DNA from: JAWKRB01 sp041389885 | GTDB lineage: Bacteria; Myxococcota_A; Polyangia; Polyangiales; Ga0077539 | DNA length: 64,000 nucleotides | Direction: 5' to 3' | Assembly (NCBI GenBank): GCA_041389885.1 | Contig: JAWKRB010000014.1 | Coordinates: 62,001-126,000, forward strand | Shown: piece after piece, positions 24,460 through 34,641 of the stretch | Numbering within the stretch: position 1 is the first letter of the stretch | How the letters are laid out: each line of letters opens with the position of its first letter | The notes under the pieces: model-generated | Seen by the model: only the letters and a program-made list of their open reading frames with translations | Database searches by the model: none | Told to the model about the DNA's origin: nothing | Program-made: the position numbers and the translations under genes

Positions 24460-27400
24460 ATGCGTGAAGACCCCTTCACCCCGGCGCGGGAGCGACTTCG
24501 CCGGGCCGAGCTCGCGGAGGCGCTCCGTCGAGGCACCCTGCGCGCGCCCGTCTGGCTGCTCTGCCCCGGCGCCGCGCTGCGGCAGGAGATCGAGGCGGCG
24601 GTCGCCTCCGAGGGGGGAGGCTTCTTTCGCGTCGTCGACTGGTCGGTGCTGGCGACGCACCTTGATTTCCGCCTCGGGCTGCCCTTCGCCGCGCCCATCG
24701 AAGAGACCGAGCGCGCGCTGGTCGTCGAGCGCATGCTGGTCGCGCTCAGCGCCGCGAAGCCGTCGCTGCGAGACGCCCTCGCGGCCGATCCCTTCGGCGT
24801 GTCGGCCTCGCTCCTCGGCGTCGTCGACCTGCTGCGCGCGCACGGCTGGCGCGGCGACGGCGTCTCCCTCGCCGAGTGTGGCGACGAGGTCGACGCCATC
24901 GCGTCGTCGCACCTCGCCACCCTGGCCGCCCTCGTGCGCGGGGTGGAGGATCACCTCGCCGTGAAGGGCCAGCTCGATGGCGTTGGGAGGCTCCGGCGCG
25001 TCGCCGCCGCGCTCGAGGGAGGCCGGGGCAGCGGGATCCCGGCGCTCCTGGTCGAGGGCGTCGACCGGGTCGACCCGACGCAGCGACGAGTGCTCCTCGG
25101 GCTTCGCGCGACCGGCTGCGAGGTGAACGTCGCCCCCTGGGTGCTGGGCCTGAGCGGGGACGCGCCAGAAGCTCCGCCTCCCTCCGCCCCGACCCTCCTC
25201 GAGGCGCTGCAGCGCGGCGCGCTCGGGGTCGAGTCACCCGGCGATCGGAGCGTCTGCGCCGTGCGCGTGCGCGACCCCTGGGACGAGGCCGAGGCCGTCG
25301 CGCGCTGGGTCGCCGAGCGGGCGGCTCAGGAGCCTCCCCGCGACGGTGGCCGTGCGCGTGGGCGGCTCGTCGGGCGCGGTAGATCGGGTGCGCCGGTCGC
25401 TCGCCCGCTGGGGCGTCGACTCCTGCGGCGCCGGGCGCGTCTCGGTGCGCTCGACGCCGCTGTGGCAGATCGTGCGCGCGGGGGTGCGCCTCGCGTGGCG
25501 GGGGGTCGACGCGGTGGACCTCGCGACGATCCTCGCGGCGCCGGGCGCGGGCGTGTGGGGGGGCGACCGCGACCGGCTGATCGCCGCGATTCGGCGCGCG
25601 GCGCCCACGGCGTGGCGCGGCGTTCGCGAGGTCCTGCGCGACACGCTCACCGACGAGGAGCCCCTCGGCGACGGCGGCGACGACCCCGCGGCGGCGCCTG
25701 ATCCCGCGCGGCAGCGGCGCCTCGCGGAGGCGCGCGCGCGCGTCGAGGAGCTCGTGGACCTCTTCGAGCAGCACGGGCCCTTCGCGCGCCACGCCGCGTC
25801 CGATCGCCGGCGGCTGCTCAAGGGCGCGGTCGACGGGCTCATCGCGCGCTTCGTCGTCTCGGAGCGCTTCGCCGAGGCGGTGCGGGGGCCCCGGGAGCGC
25901 ACGGCGTGGCTCCTCGCGGCGCAGGCGATCGAGGCCGCGCTGCGGGTGGAGCTGGCGCGCATCGAGGAGCGCGCGCTGCTCCTGCCCGCGGGGGACGCGA
26001 GCGGCTTTCTCACCGCCGCCGAGAGCCTCCTGGGCGAGGTCGACGACGACCTCGCGCCCCCCATCGACGAGGGCGTGTCGGTGCTGGACGAGCACAGCAG
26101 CCCACGTCACCGCCCCGACGTGCTCATCGTGACCGGCTTCGTGCGAGGCAGGTACCCTTCGACGCCCGCGCCTCGGCTGCTCCTCGGGGCGCGGGAGCGC
26201 GCCGCCATCGACCGCGCGCTGCCTCCCTGCGACGCCCTGCCTTCCCCCGATGAGGACCAGGCCCTCGCGTGGCGCGACACGCTCCGCCTGCTCGCGCTGC
26301 CCCGGGAGCGCCTGCTGATCTTCGCGCCCGCCCGCGGCGTCGACGGCAGGTCCTGCGATGCCTCGCTCACCTGGACCGACCTCCTGGCGAGGATGCACGA
26401 GGACGATCGTATCTCTTTGCAGCGCAAGGGGATACCGCGAGTGGAAGCGTGGCTCGAGGCCGAGCTCGGCGCGCCGCTCACCCCTCGGGGGCTCCGGCAG
26501 CAGGCCGCGGCGGCGCTGGGGCGAGGCGAGGTCGACCTCGCGCGGTCGCTGGCCGAGCCCCTCGCCGCGGCGTCGGCCTCGACGCGTGACTTCTTCGCCG
26601 CCAGGCTCCGCCCGGAGCGCCGGTATGAGCTCGGCGACCTGGTGCGCGGCCGCCTGGCCGACGCGGTGTTCTCGGCGCGGGACCTCGAGGCCGCGCTGAC
26701 CTGCCGCTACCGCTTCCTCGCCGACGCGGTGCTCGGGCTGCGGCCGCATCGCTTCGCGCGGGCCTCGGGCGTGTCGCCGGGAGAGCGCGCGAGGGCGGTG
26801 CGCGCGTCGCTCCGTCGCATCGACGCGAGGCTCGCGGAGGAGGGCCGGGTGAGCGACGACGAGGTCGAGCTCGCGGTGGAGGCGTCGATCGCCGCCCGCG
26901 GCGGCAGCGTCGCCGACGAGGAGGAGCTCCGTCGCGCGACGCGGTCGTTCGTGCTGCGCTACCTCGGGCTGCGCGAGGCGTGGGCGCTGCGCGACGGCGT
27001 CGACGCCGAGGAGCCGGCGGCGGCGACCTTCGACGTCGAGCTCGTGAGCGGGCGCGTGATCAAGGCGCGCGCGCCGATGCCGCGGGTGGAGTTCCTCGCG
27101 TCGGAGTCAGACGGGACGTCGACGGCGGTGGCGGTCGACTTCACCCTCCGCTCCCTCAACGACGCCGCGCGGCTGCGCGACCTGGGCCTCGACCTCGACG
27201 CCGCCCTCGCGCCCTACGCCCTCGCGTCGCGCCACGCCGACGCCGCCGTGGGAGGGTACGTGCGGCTCTCGCTCGCGAAGCCCGTGGGCGACGCCCTCGC
27301 CGGCCGCGCGGCGCCGTCGCGCGACGAGCTCATCGCGCCCTTCGAGACCGCCAGCAGCGCCACCGCGGTGCGCGTCGAGCGCGCGCGCCGCGTCGAGGAT

Positions 27401-27580
27401 CACAGCGACATCTCGCTCGGCATGCTCTCCGGCGTCTTCGACGAGATGGACCGCGACGACGCCGTGTTCGCCCCCCACGACGACGCCGAGTTCGAGCGGC
27501 TCAGAGACGGCGGCGCGCGCACCTGCGACCGCTGCGACGCGAGGCTCGCGTGCCGCTTTCGCATGGCGGGTGGCGAGTGA
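24460..27580 (+). pseudogene. addB: AddB-like helicase/nuclease subunit, frameshifted
   Basis: Two frames together make one AddB/RecB-like protein. Residues up to about 25335 are read in one frame (MREDPFTPARERLRRAELAE onward) and continue from 25340 in the next (ATVAVRVGG). Removing one C from the C4 run at 25336-25339 restores continuity. The C-terminal part carries the AddB-type cysteines (LEAALTCRYRF, then CDRCDARLAC) for a [4Fe-4S] cluster. The usual nuclease D-x-K is not visible: the corresponding strand reads VAVDFTLRS with no lysine. It ends overlapping addA (GTGA), so they form one operon. A sequencing error is a serious alternative to real inactivation. Confidence 0.7.
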
Positions 27581-30500
27581 GCGCGCGCGCGGCCCCGAAG
27601 CCCCCGCGGCTGGTCTCCGCCGGCGCGGGCAGCGGAAAGACCCACCGCATCGTCGAGGAGGTCGTCGGGCGCGTGCGAGAGGGCACGCCCATCGACCGCA
27701 TCGCCGCGGTGACCTTCACCGAGGCCGCGGCGTCTGAGCTTCAGGAGCGCCTCCGGGGGAGGCTCCTCGAAGAGGGGCTCCGCGACGAGGCCGCGCGGGT
27801 GGAGGGCGCGATGATCTGCACCATCCACCAGTTCGCGCTCTCGGTGCTCAAGCGCTTTCCCCTGGCGGCGGGGATCTCGCCGGTGCCCATGGTGCTCGAC
27901 CAGGAGGCGTCGAAGACGCTGCTCGAGCGCGCGATGGAGGCCGACCTGCGCGCGGTCGCCGCGGGGCCGCGGCGGCGATGGCTGGAGGAGTCGTTCGGAG
28001 AGGGCGTGGGCCTGACGACCTCGGCCTACGACGCCGCCGACCGTCCGGAGGGGCGGCTGCGCGCGGTGGTCCGAATGATCATCGACCGGTGCCGCTCCCT
28101 CGCGATGAGCGCCGAGGCCGTGGCGCTCGAGGGCGAGGCGGCGACGGGCAGGCTCCGCGCGGCGATGCCTCCCGCGGGCGACCCGGCGGCGCTGGAGCGC
28201 GCGCTGGCCCACGGGCACGCGCTCGCGCTGCGCTGGCTCGACGACAACCCCGCGGCCCCGACCAAGAAGGACCAGGGGCTCCACGACCTGCTCGTCGCCC
28301 TCCGCGCCGAGCCGCCCGCGTCGCCCCTCGACCACGCGATGCGCGTCGCCCGCTGCGACCGGGGCGTCAAGACGGGCGTGGCGCTGGCGCCGCTGCTCCA
28401 GGCGGCGGCGGCGGTGTGCGAGGGCCACCCCGAGATGGCCCGGCGCGTCGAGGCCGCGACCCGCGGCGCCTACGAGTGCGCGGCGCGGGTGCTGCTGGGC
28501 TACCAGGAAGAGAAGACGCGGCTGGGCGCGGTCGACTTCGAGGACATGCAGGCCCGCGCCTTCGAGCTGCTCACCGGCGGCGTCGAGGGCTCACCCGCCT
28601 ACGCGCCGATGGTGGCCGACGCGCTGCCGGTGATCGTGGTCGACGAGTTTCAAGACACCAGCCCCCTGCAGTACGTGCTCTTCGACGTGCTGCGGCGCGC
28701 GGGCTCGGAGCTCACCCTCGTGGGCGACCTCAAGCAGGGGATCTACGGCTTTCGCTCGGCCGACTCGACGCTCTTCGCGGCGCTCCTCGGGCGCGCCGAC
28801 GCGGCGGGCGGCGCCGAGACGCTCGACCGCTCCCGCCGCTCGCGGCCCGAGCTCGTGCGCTTCGCCAACGGGCTCTTCTCCGCGCTGCTCCCGACGGCGG
28901 GCATGCGCTTCGACGCCCTGGGCGCGGAGAACGCCTACACCCGCGGCGCCGCCCCCGCCGCGTGGCCCTGCGTCGACGTGCTGTGGCACGGGCGCCCGCA
29001 CCTTCGAGACTCCCGCGTCGAGCCCGGCGTCGCGCGGGTGCTCTCGCTCCTCGCCGAGGGCCGCGAGGTGCTCGACCGAACGACCGGCGCGGCCCGCCCG
29101 ATGCGCCCCGGCGACATCGCCGTGCTGGCCTACGACCACGCGCACCTCGCGCGCTGGAACGAGGCCCTCCGGGCCGCGGGCGTGGCCACCGCCCTCGACG
29201 GCGGCAGCCTCTTCGACGCGCTGGAGGTGAGACTCGCGCGGGCGTGGCTCTCGATGCTCGCGTCGCCACGCGACCGCGCGGCGGCGGCGGTCGTGCTCGT
29301 GTCGGAGCTGTACGGGGTCTCGCAGCGCACGATGGTCCGCCTCACGCTGCAGCGCGTGAGCGGCTCGCCGAAGCGGGCGCTGGCCCTCGCCGACGAGCAG
29401 CCCGAGCTGCTGTCGCTCAGCGAGTTCGAGCGCCGCGCGCTGCGGCGCTGTGAGGACGACCTCACGTGGTGCCGCGCCGCGCTGCGCCAGCTCCCGCTGC
29501 CTCAGGCCGTCGAGGCCGCGCTCGAGCGCGTCGAGCTCGCGGACCGGCTCTGCCAGCGCCTCGGCGAGGCCGACGCGGCGCAGCTGCGCGCGAACCTCGT
29601 CGCGCTCGCGGGGTACGCGCACCGCCTCGGTGACCAGAGCGACGCCGCGCTCTCGCTCACCGAGGCGACGGGCGCGACGCTCGAGAACCTGCTCCAGACC
29701 CTCGAGCGCGCGGCCGAGTCCGAGGTGCGAATGCCGTCGTCGCGCGAGGCGGGAGGCGACGCGGTGCGCCTCGTCACGCTGCACGGGTCGAAGGGGATGG
29801 AGTACCCCGTGGTGGTGCTCGACGTGCTGGCGCACAAGCTGAGCGCGCGGCTGCCGAGGGTCGAGGTGCTGCGCCCCACCGACGCCGACACGCTGCTGGG
29901 CGACGGGGCGCTGCAGGCCAGCGCGGTGCAGCTCATCCCCGAGGTGGGGGTCGAGCCGTGGCGCGAGCGCTTCGCGCGGAGCTTCGACGCCGAGGCCCGC
30001 GCCCGCGCCGAGTGGCTCCGGCTGCTCTACGTCGGCGTGACCCGCGCGCGCGAGCACCTCGTGGTGCTCTGGCCCGAGGCGACGAAGGGCGCGACGGTGT
30101 ACGTCTCGAGCCTGGTGCGCGACGTGGTGCCCGCGCCGCCCGCCGGGTCCGCGTCGGGCGTCGACGGCGACTGGCTCGGCGTGCGCGTGCGCGCGTTCGC
30201 GGCGGCCGAAGGGGCCGCGACCCCGCGCGAGGCCCCGCCGTCGGTCGAGCTCGGGCCGTGGCGGTCGATGGTCGAAGACCCTTGTGGCACAAGCGATTTG
30301 GAGACGCCAGAGGCGTCGTCGGGGGCGCCGCGGAGCCTGGCGCGGGTCTCGCCCTCGGACCTCTGTCAGGTCAACGACTGCCCCGAGGTGCTGCGCATCG
30401 CGCGCTTCGTTCGCGGCGAGCGCCACGAGCTCGCGCGCTCCGCGGGGGAGCCGGCGCGGGTCCGAGACATCCCCGCGATCTGGCGCGCGCGGGCCGACGT

Positions 30501-31170
30501 GCCGCGCTCCGTCGCGGCGTCGCGGGTGGGCACGCTGGTGCACGCCGCCGTCGAGCGCGCGCGCTGGTCGAGCGACGCGCTGACCGCGGTGCAGGACGAG
30601 CTGCTCGCCGCGGAGGTGCTCAAGGCGAACGGTCAGGGCGAGCACGTCGCCGAGCTCACGGCGCTCATCGTGGGCACGCTGACCTCGCTGCGCGCCGCGA
30701 TGACCGCGCTCGGATGCGAGGACGAGCCGGTGCGCGAGGTTCCCTTCGTCATCGACCTGCGCGGGAGCACGCTGCACGGCGTGGTCGACCTCGTCGTGCC
30801 GACCTCGTCGGGGCTCCACGTCGTCGACCTCAAGACCCACGCGCTGCGCGCGCACGAGCTGCCCCGCTGGGCGGCGTACTACGCGCCGCAGCTCGACGCG
30901 TACGCCCTCGCGGTCGCGCGCCTCACGGGGTCGCCGATCGCGGGGAGGCACCTCGCCGTGCCCGCCGCGGGCGCGCTCGTGACGCTGCCCGGTGACTTCG
31001 ACGCGGCCGCCGCGGAGGCGAGCCTCGGCGCCCTCGCGAGGCGCATCCTCGACGGCGCGCGCGGCCCCGCGCAGGACTGCGCGCGCTGCGGATGGAGCGA
31101 CCTCTGCCGGGTCGGTCGGGAGACGCTCCAGGCCCGCGCGGCGGCCTCAGGCGACGGGCTCGACCCTTAG
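27577..31170 (+). CDS. addA: AddA-like UvrD-type helicase/nuclease
   Basis: A 1197-aa DNA helicase-nuclease that processes double-strand breaks. Helicase motifs: Walker A SAGAGSGKT (14-22), motif Ia VTFTEAAASELQERL, Walker B/DEXX VVDEFQDTSPLQ, GDLKQGIYGFR, VTLHGSKGMEYPVVVLD, and YVGVTRAREHL. The C-terminal RecB-type nuclease shows LHGVVDLVV, VVDLKTHA and QLDAYALAV, so the catalytic D, D-x-K and Q-Y are present, followed by CARCGWSDLC. It starts from GTG inside the addB stop (GTGA), supporting coupling. It would be the main motor and nuclease if the AddB partner is inactive. The 3' end overlaps the convergent exonuclease gene by 24 bases. Confidence 0.88.
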   Translation: MSARAAPKPPRLVSAGAGSGKTHRIVEEVVGRVREGTPIDRIAAVTFTEAAASELQERLRGRLLEEGLRDEAARVEGAMICTIHQFALSVLKRFPLAAGISPVPMVLDQEASKTLLERAMEADLRAVAAGPRRRWLEESFGEGVGLTTSAYDAADRPEGRLRAVVRMIIDRCRSLAMSAEAVALEGEAATGRLRAAMPPAGDPAALERALAHGHALALRWLDDNPAAPTKKDQGLHDLLVALRAEPPASPLDHAMRVARCDRGVKTGVALAPLLQAAAAVCEGHPEMARRVEAATRGAYECAARVLLGYQEEKTRLGAVDFEDMQARAFELLTGGVEGSPAYAPMVADALPVIVVDEFQDTSPLQYVLFDVLRRAGSELTLVGDLKQGIYGFRSADSTLFAALLGRADAAGGAETLDRSRRSRPELVRFANGLFSALLPTAGMRFDALGAENAYTRGAAPAAWPCVDVLWHGRPHLRDSRVEPGVARVLSLLAEGREVLDRTTGAARPMRPGDIAVLAYDHAHLARWNEALRAAGVATALDGGSLFDALEVRLARAWLSMLASPRDRAAAAVVLVSELYGVSQRTMVRLTLQRVSGSPKRALALADEQPELLSLSEFERRALRRCEDDLTWCRAALRQLPLPQAVEAALERVELADRLCQRLGEADAAQLRANLVALAGYAHRLGDQSDAALSLTEATGATLENLLQTLERAAESEVRMPSSREAGGDAVRLVTLHGSKGMEYPVVVLDVLAHKLSARLPRVEVLRPTDADTLLGDGALQASAVQLIPEVGVEPWRERFARSFDAEARARAEWLRLLYVGVTRAREHLVVLWPEATKGATVYVSSLVRDVVPAPPAGSASGVDGDWLGVRVRAFAAAEGAATPREAPPSVELGPWRSMVEDPCGTSDLETPEASSGAPRSLARVSPSDLCQVNDCPEVLRIARFVRGERHELARSAGEPARVRDIPAIWRARADVPRSVAASRVGTLVHAAVERARWSSDALTAVQDELLAAEVLKANGQGEHVAELTALIVGTLTSLRAAMTALGCEDEPVREVPFVIDLRGSTLHGVVDLVVPTSSGLHVVDLKTHALRAHELPRWAAYYAPQLDAYALAVARLTGSPIAGRHLAVPAAGALVTLPGDFDAAAAEASLGALARRILDGARGPAQDCARCGWSDLCRVGRETLQARAAASGDGLDP

Positions 31171-32049
31171 CACCCGGTCGGCGCGAATGATCGAGACGCC
31201 GCGGTGCCTCCCGCTCGCGCCGAGGCCGAGGGTGAGGTGGGGCGGCTCCCAACGGATGATCCGTCCGATGACCCGGCGGGGCGCGCGCCCCGGCTGTCGA
31301 AGCCAGATCGCGACGGGGCGGCCGTCGCGGCGGGAGAGCGCGACCGCGACGGTGTCGCGCACCTGGGTCGGCAGCCGCACGCCCGCGCGCACCTGCCAGA
31401 GGTCTCGCGCGGAGGTGGGGCTGAGCAGCGCCGAGACGCGCTCGAACACGCCGCGGATCGCCTGGACGTCCTCGTGCGCGCGGTGCCACTGCCGCGGCGC
31501 GACGCCGAGGCGCTCGGCGATGACCCCGAGCTTGTACGAGTTCGAGAGCACCGCGCGGCGTGCGAGGTGCACCGTGTCGACGACCTGGCGGAGCCGCGCG
31601 TCGAGGCCGTGGGCCTCGAAGGCCTGGTTCAAGAACACCCGGTCCATCGCCGCGCCGTGGAGCACGGGCACCGCGCCGTCGAGGAGCAGCGCGAGCTCCT
31701 CGCCGATGTCCCCGAAGGAGGGCGCGTCGCGCAGCATGGCGTCGTCGATGCCGTGCGCCGCCAGCGCCTCTGGCGAGCTCTCCACGCCGGCCCGCAGCAG
31801 GGTAGAGAGGGAGGCCTCTTCGCGCCCGCCCCGGGTGCGCACCGCCGCGACCTCGATGATCTCGTCGCGCGACGCGTCGACGCCGGTCATCTCGCAGTCG
31901 AGAAAGACCCAGGGCGTCTCGGGGCAGGGGAGGTCCCACGGCGCGCCCTCGGGGGGCGTGACGGTGAGCCAGCGCAGGTCCTCCGCCGCCGCGCCCTCGG
32001 GCGCCTCGTCGAGGTCTGGACCTTCTTCGGGCTCGGCTTCTGCGGTCAT
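31147..32049 (-). CDS. DEDDh 3'-5' exonuclease (DnaQ-like)
   Basis: A 300-aa predicted exonuclease. The DEDDh residues are visible: D51 and E53 (VFLDCEMTGVD), the third acid in HGAAMDRVFL, and the H/D pair in HRAHEDVQA. After the fold (about 45-215) a C-terminal beta-rich extension (about 225-300, IWLRQPGRAPRRVIG) is present, which is not part of DnaQ. The first 40 residues are acidic and disordered. ATG at 32049 is chosen over the long upstream frame that has shadow composition. It converges with addA (overlap 24 bases), placing three DNA-end-processing genes side by side. It may be a proofreading, RNase T-like or repair enzyme; not decided. Confidence 0.84.
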   Translation of the reverse strand: MTAEAEPEEGPDLDEAPEGAAAEDLRWLTVTPPEGAPWDLPCPETPWVFLDCEMTGVDASRDEIIEVAAVRTRGGREEASLSTLLRAGVESSPEALAAHGIDDAMLRDAPSFGDIGEELALLLDGAVPVLHGAAMDRVFLNQAFEAHGLDARLRQVVDTVHLARRAVLSNSYKLGVIAERLGVAPRQWHRAHEDVQAIRGVFERVSALLSPTSARDLWQVRAGVRLPTQVRDTVAVALSRRDGRPVAIWLRQPGRAPRRVIGRIIRWEPPHLTLGLGASGRHRGVSIIRADRVLRVEPVA

Positions 32050-32121
32050 CGGGGTGGCGCGGCGGGGAGTCGGGGGGAGGGCGCGTGATACAGTCCCGGC
32101 TCGTCCTACCCGGAGTCTCCC

Positions 32122-33555
32122 ATGAAGCGCTCGCTCGCAGCATCCACGTCCCGCGTGACCCTCGCGTGCGCGCTCGCCCTGTCGGCCACGCTCGCCGCCC
32201 GCTCCGCCCGCGCCGACGACCCCGCGTGCGCGGTCCGCACGAGCAGCGCGCGGATCCTGTTTCAGAGCGCCGGGCCGGTGGAGTTCGGTCCGGGGTGGAG
32301 CGGCACCCTGGGCAGCGGGATGTTCGGCGCCCGGTACAACTTCCTCCTCCTGGGCGACTACGCCTGGCAGATGCCAGGCGAGATGCGCGCGGCCTGGCCC
32401 CCCGAGATGCGCGTGGCGGCGGTGGGCGACATGCAGGGCGGCACCCTCACGGTGCAGTACGGCCTGCGGCTGCAGTTCTGGCTGAGCGTGCTGGGCACCG
32501 AGTTCATGATCCCGATCCCCATGTGGGTGGGCACCGACCGCAGCGAGCGCGGCATGTCGCGGTTCACGCCCTGGGCGTGGAGCGGCGCCGACACCAACGT
32601 GACCGTCACGGCCCACGAGCGCCTGCTGCGCGAGGGCACGCTGTCGGTGCCGGTGCTCAACAGCATCACGTACCGGCTCTGGGGGTCGTACGAGCTCACG
32701 ACCTCGGTGCGCACCCGCGAGATCGCGTTTCCTCAGGCGAATTCCAGCATCACCGAGATGAACCCCGAGGCCGACGTGCCGCCGACGGCGAACGGCGACC
32801 TCAACATGCCCGCGCGCTGGCTGGGCTCGCTGCGCTACGTCGGCTCGCTGCGGCTGCGCCTCGAGGTGCGCTACCCGCTCTGCGTCCCGGGCACGTCGAT
32901 CTGCAGCACCCGCACCGACACCGTGGTCAACCAGGCGATCCCCTTCGCGAGCACGACCGAGCAGCAGATGAGCGTCGACCGCTCGGTGCGGCTGCAGGCG
33001 CCCGGCGCCGCCGCGCAGCCTGAGATCGAGGTCGATTTCGGAGACGTGCGCCTCGGGCTCTCGGGGCGGCAGGACGTGACCCTGCGCAACCCGGGCACCC
33101 TCACGACGCTGTTCACGCCCGCGGCGGTGGCCGAGCCCGCCTTCGTCGCGTCGACCGACCCGCTGTGCGTCCCGGGAGGCACGACGCGCACGCTGAGCGT
33201 TCGCTTCGCGCCCGATCGCGCGGGGCGCTTCGACAGCGTGCTGAACCTCGCCACGACGGCGCCCGGCATGCCCGCGCTCTCCCTGCGGCTCACGGGCAAC
33301 GGCGTCGACCCCTCGTCGCCGATCCGTGACGCGGGCGAGGCGCCGAGCGACGCGGGCGAGGCGCCGAGCGACGCGGGGCCCGAGGCGGCCGACGCGACGA
33401 CCTTCAGCTCCGACGGCGGCGAGGGCTTCGGCGACGGCAGCGTCGTCGAGGGCGCCACCGGCTGCGGCTGCCGCGCGGCGTCGCGCTCGGGGCGGCCGGG
33501 CCTCGCGCTCCTCGCGCTGGGCCTCGCGGTCTCGCTACGCCGTCGGCGGCGGTGA
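32122..33555 (+). CDS. Secreted protein with ASPM/Hydin-like domain and MYXO-CTERM-like tail
   Basis: A 477-aa exported protein. It has a signal peptide (about 1-32, ending AARSARA), a large beta-rich body (about 40-300) with paired cysteines, and an immunoglobulin-like choice-of-anchor domain (about 305-395; IEVDFGDVRLGLSGRQDVTL and RTLSVRFAPDRAGRFDS). An Asp/Ala/Glu/Ser linker with two 21-bp repeats follows, then GCGCRAASRSG, a hydrophobic helix and RRRRR. That end matches the MYXO-CTERM architecture (Cys motif, helix, basic tail), a sorting signal of myxobacteria processed to anchor or release proteins. The body's function is unknown. The 3' end overlaps the convergent response regulator gene by 21 bases. 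Confidence 0.8.
   Translation: MKRSLAASTSRVTLACALALSATLAARSARADDPACAVRTSSARILFQSAGPVEFGPGWSGTLGSGMFGARYNFLLLGDYAWQMPGEMRAAWPPEMRVAAVGDMQGGTLTVQYGLRLQFWLSVLGTEFMIPIPMWVGTDRSERGMSRFTPWAWSGADTNVTVTAHERLLREGTLSVPVLNSITYRLWGSYELTTSVRTREIAFPQANSSITEMNPEADVPPTANGDLNMPARWLGSLRYVGSLRLRLEVRYPLCVPGTSICSTRTDTVVNQAIPFASTTEQQMSVDRSVRLQAPGAAAQPEIEVDFGDVRLGLSGRQDVTLRNPGTLTTLFTPAAVAEPAFVASTDPLCVPGGTTRTLSVRFAPDRAGRFDSVLNLATTAPGMPALSLRLTGNGVDPSSPIRDAGEAPSDAGEAPSDAGPEAADATTFSSDGGEGFGDGSVVEGATGCGCRAASRSGRPGLALLALGLAVSLRRRRR
33328..33369. repeat. Two tandem 21-bp units in linker
   Basis: Identical 21-bp units at 33328-33348 and 33349-33369 encode DAGEAPS twice in the linker before the MYXO-CTERM-like tail of the surface protein; a third partial copy follows. 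Confidence 0.8.
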
Positions 33556-34641
33556 GAGCGGCAGGGTGATCACCACCTCGGTGCCGGCGCCCTCGACGCT
33601 GCGCACGTCGACGTCGCCGTCGAGGCGCTGCACGATCTGACGCACGATGGAGAGCCCGAGCCCCGTGCCCGCCTCCTTGGTCGTGAAGAAGGGCTCGAAG
33701 ATCCTCGCCAGCGTCGCGCGGGGAATGCCCCGCCCCGAGTCGGCGACCCGAATGCGCGCGCGCTCGCCGTCCTCGGCCCGCTCGCAAACGACCCGCACCT
33801 CGCCCGCCTCGGTGGCCTCGAGGGCGTTGGCGACGAGGTTGAAGAGCACCTGCTTCAGCCGCTCCCGGTCGCCCATGGCGACGACGCGCGCCTCGGTCTG
33901 CCGGGCGAGGGTGATGCCCTGCGCCTGCGCCGCAGGCTCTTGAAACGCGAGCACGTCGGCGATGAGCTCGCCGAGGTCGATGGGCTCGCGGGCCAGGGGG
34001 CGGGGCCGCGCCAGCTCGAGAAAGTCGGTGAGCAGGTGCTCCAGCCGCTTGAGCTCGCCCTCGACGATGCGCACCCGCCCCGCGAGGCCCTCCCTCGCGC
34101 CCTCGTCGAGGCGCGCGACCCCGCGCCCCAGGAGGTGGAGCTGGAGCAGCGCCGCGTTGAGGGGGTTGCGAATCTCGTGGGCCAGCCCCGCCGCGAGCGT
34201 GCCCATGTGCGCGAGGGCCTCGGCCTCGGCGGCGCGGCGCTCGAGCGCACGCCGCTCGCGCTGCGACGAGGCGTGGCGCAGCGCGCCGTCGACGGTGGCG
34301 ATGAGCTGGTCGACCTTGAAGGGCTTGGCGACGTAGTGGAACGCGCCTCCGCGCACGGCCGCCACCGCGGCGTCGAGGGTGGCGTGGCCGGTGATCACCA
34401 CGATCTCCGCGTGGGGGCACGCGTCGCGGAGCGCGGGCAGCAGGTCGGTGCCCGCGGCGTCGGGGAGGTTCACGTCGACGAGGGCGAGCTCGAAGCCTTC
34501 GTCGCGCGCGATGGCGAGCGCCTCGCTGCCGCTCTTGGCGTGCGCCACGGCGTACCCGCGCGACGAGAAGATGTCGTCGAGGTTCTCGGCGAGCACGAGG
34601 TTGTCGTCGACGATGAGCAGCCGGGCCCTGGCTTCGTTCAC
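33535..34641 (-). CDS. Response regulator receiver fused to histidine kinase
   Basis: A 368-aa signalling protein with an N-terminal receiver domain (about 8-122: D13/D14 acidic pocket in LIVDDN, phosphate acceptor D56, T84 and K106), then a coiled segment (about 125-145), the dimerisation helix with H155 (AAGLAHEIRNP) and an HATPase domain (NLVANALEA, DSGRGIP, FFTTKEAGTGLGLSI). Receiver-first hybrids of this kind transfer signals from another kinase to their own catalysis. The start is a GTG overlapping the stop of the upstream kinase gene (GTGA). The two are thus one operon and probably one phosphorelay. No DNA-binding output domain is present. Confidence 0.86.
   Translation of the reverse strand: MNEARARLLIVDDNLVLAENLDDIFSSRGYAVAHAKSGSEALAIARDEGFELALVDVNLPDAAGTDLLPALRDACPHAEIVVITGHATLDAAVAAVRGGAFHYVAKPFKVDQLIATVDGALRHASSQRERRALERRAAEAEALAHMGTLAAGLAHEIRNPLNAALLQLHLLGRGVARLDEGAREGLAGRVRIVEGELKRLEHLLTDFLELARPRPLAREPIDLGELIADVLAFQEPAAQAQGITLARQTEARVVAMGDRERLKQVLFNLVANALEATEAGEVRVVCERAEDGERARIRVADSGRGIPRATLARIFEPFFTTKEAGTGLGLSIVRQIVQRLDGDVDVRSVEGAGTEVVITLPLSPPPTA

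Noticed and set aside
28591..30951. Long minus-strand frame opposite addA
   Set aside because: Shadow composition without motifs, fully inside the helicase gene on the other strand.
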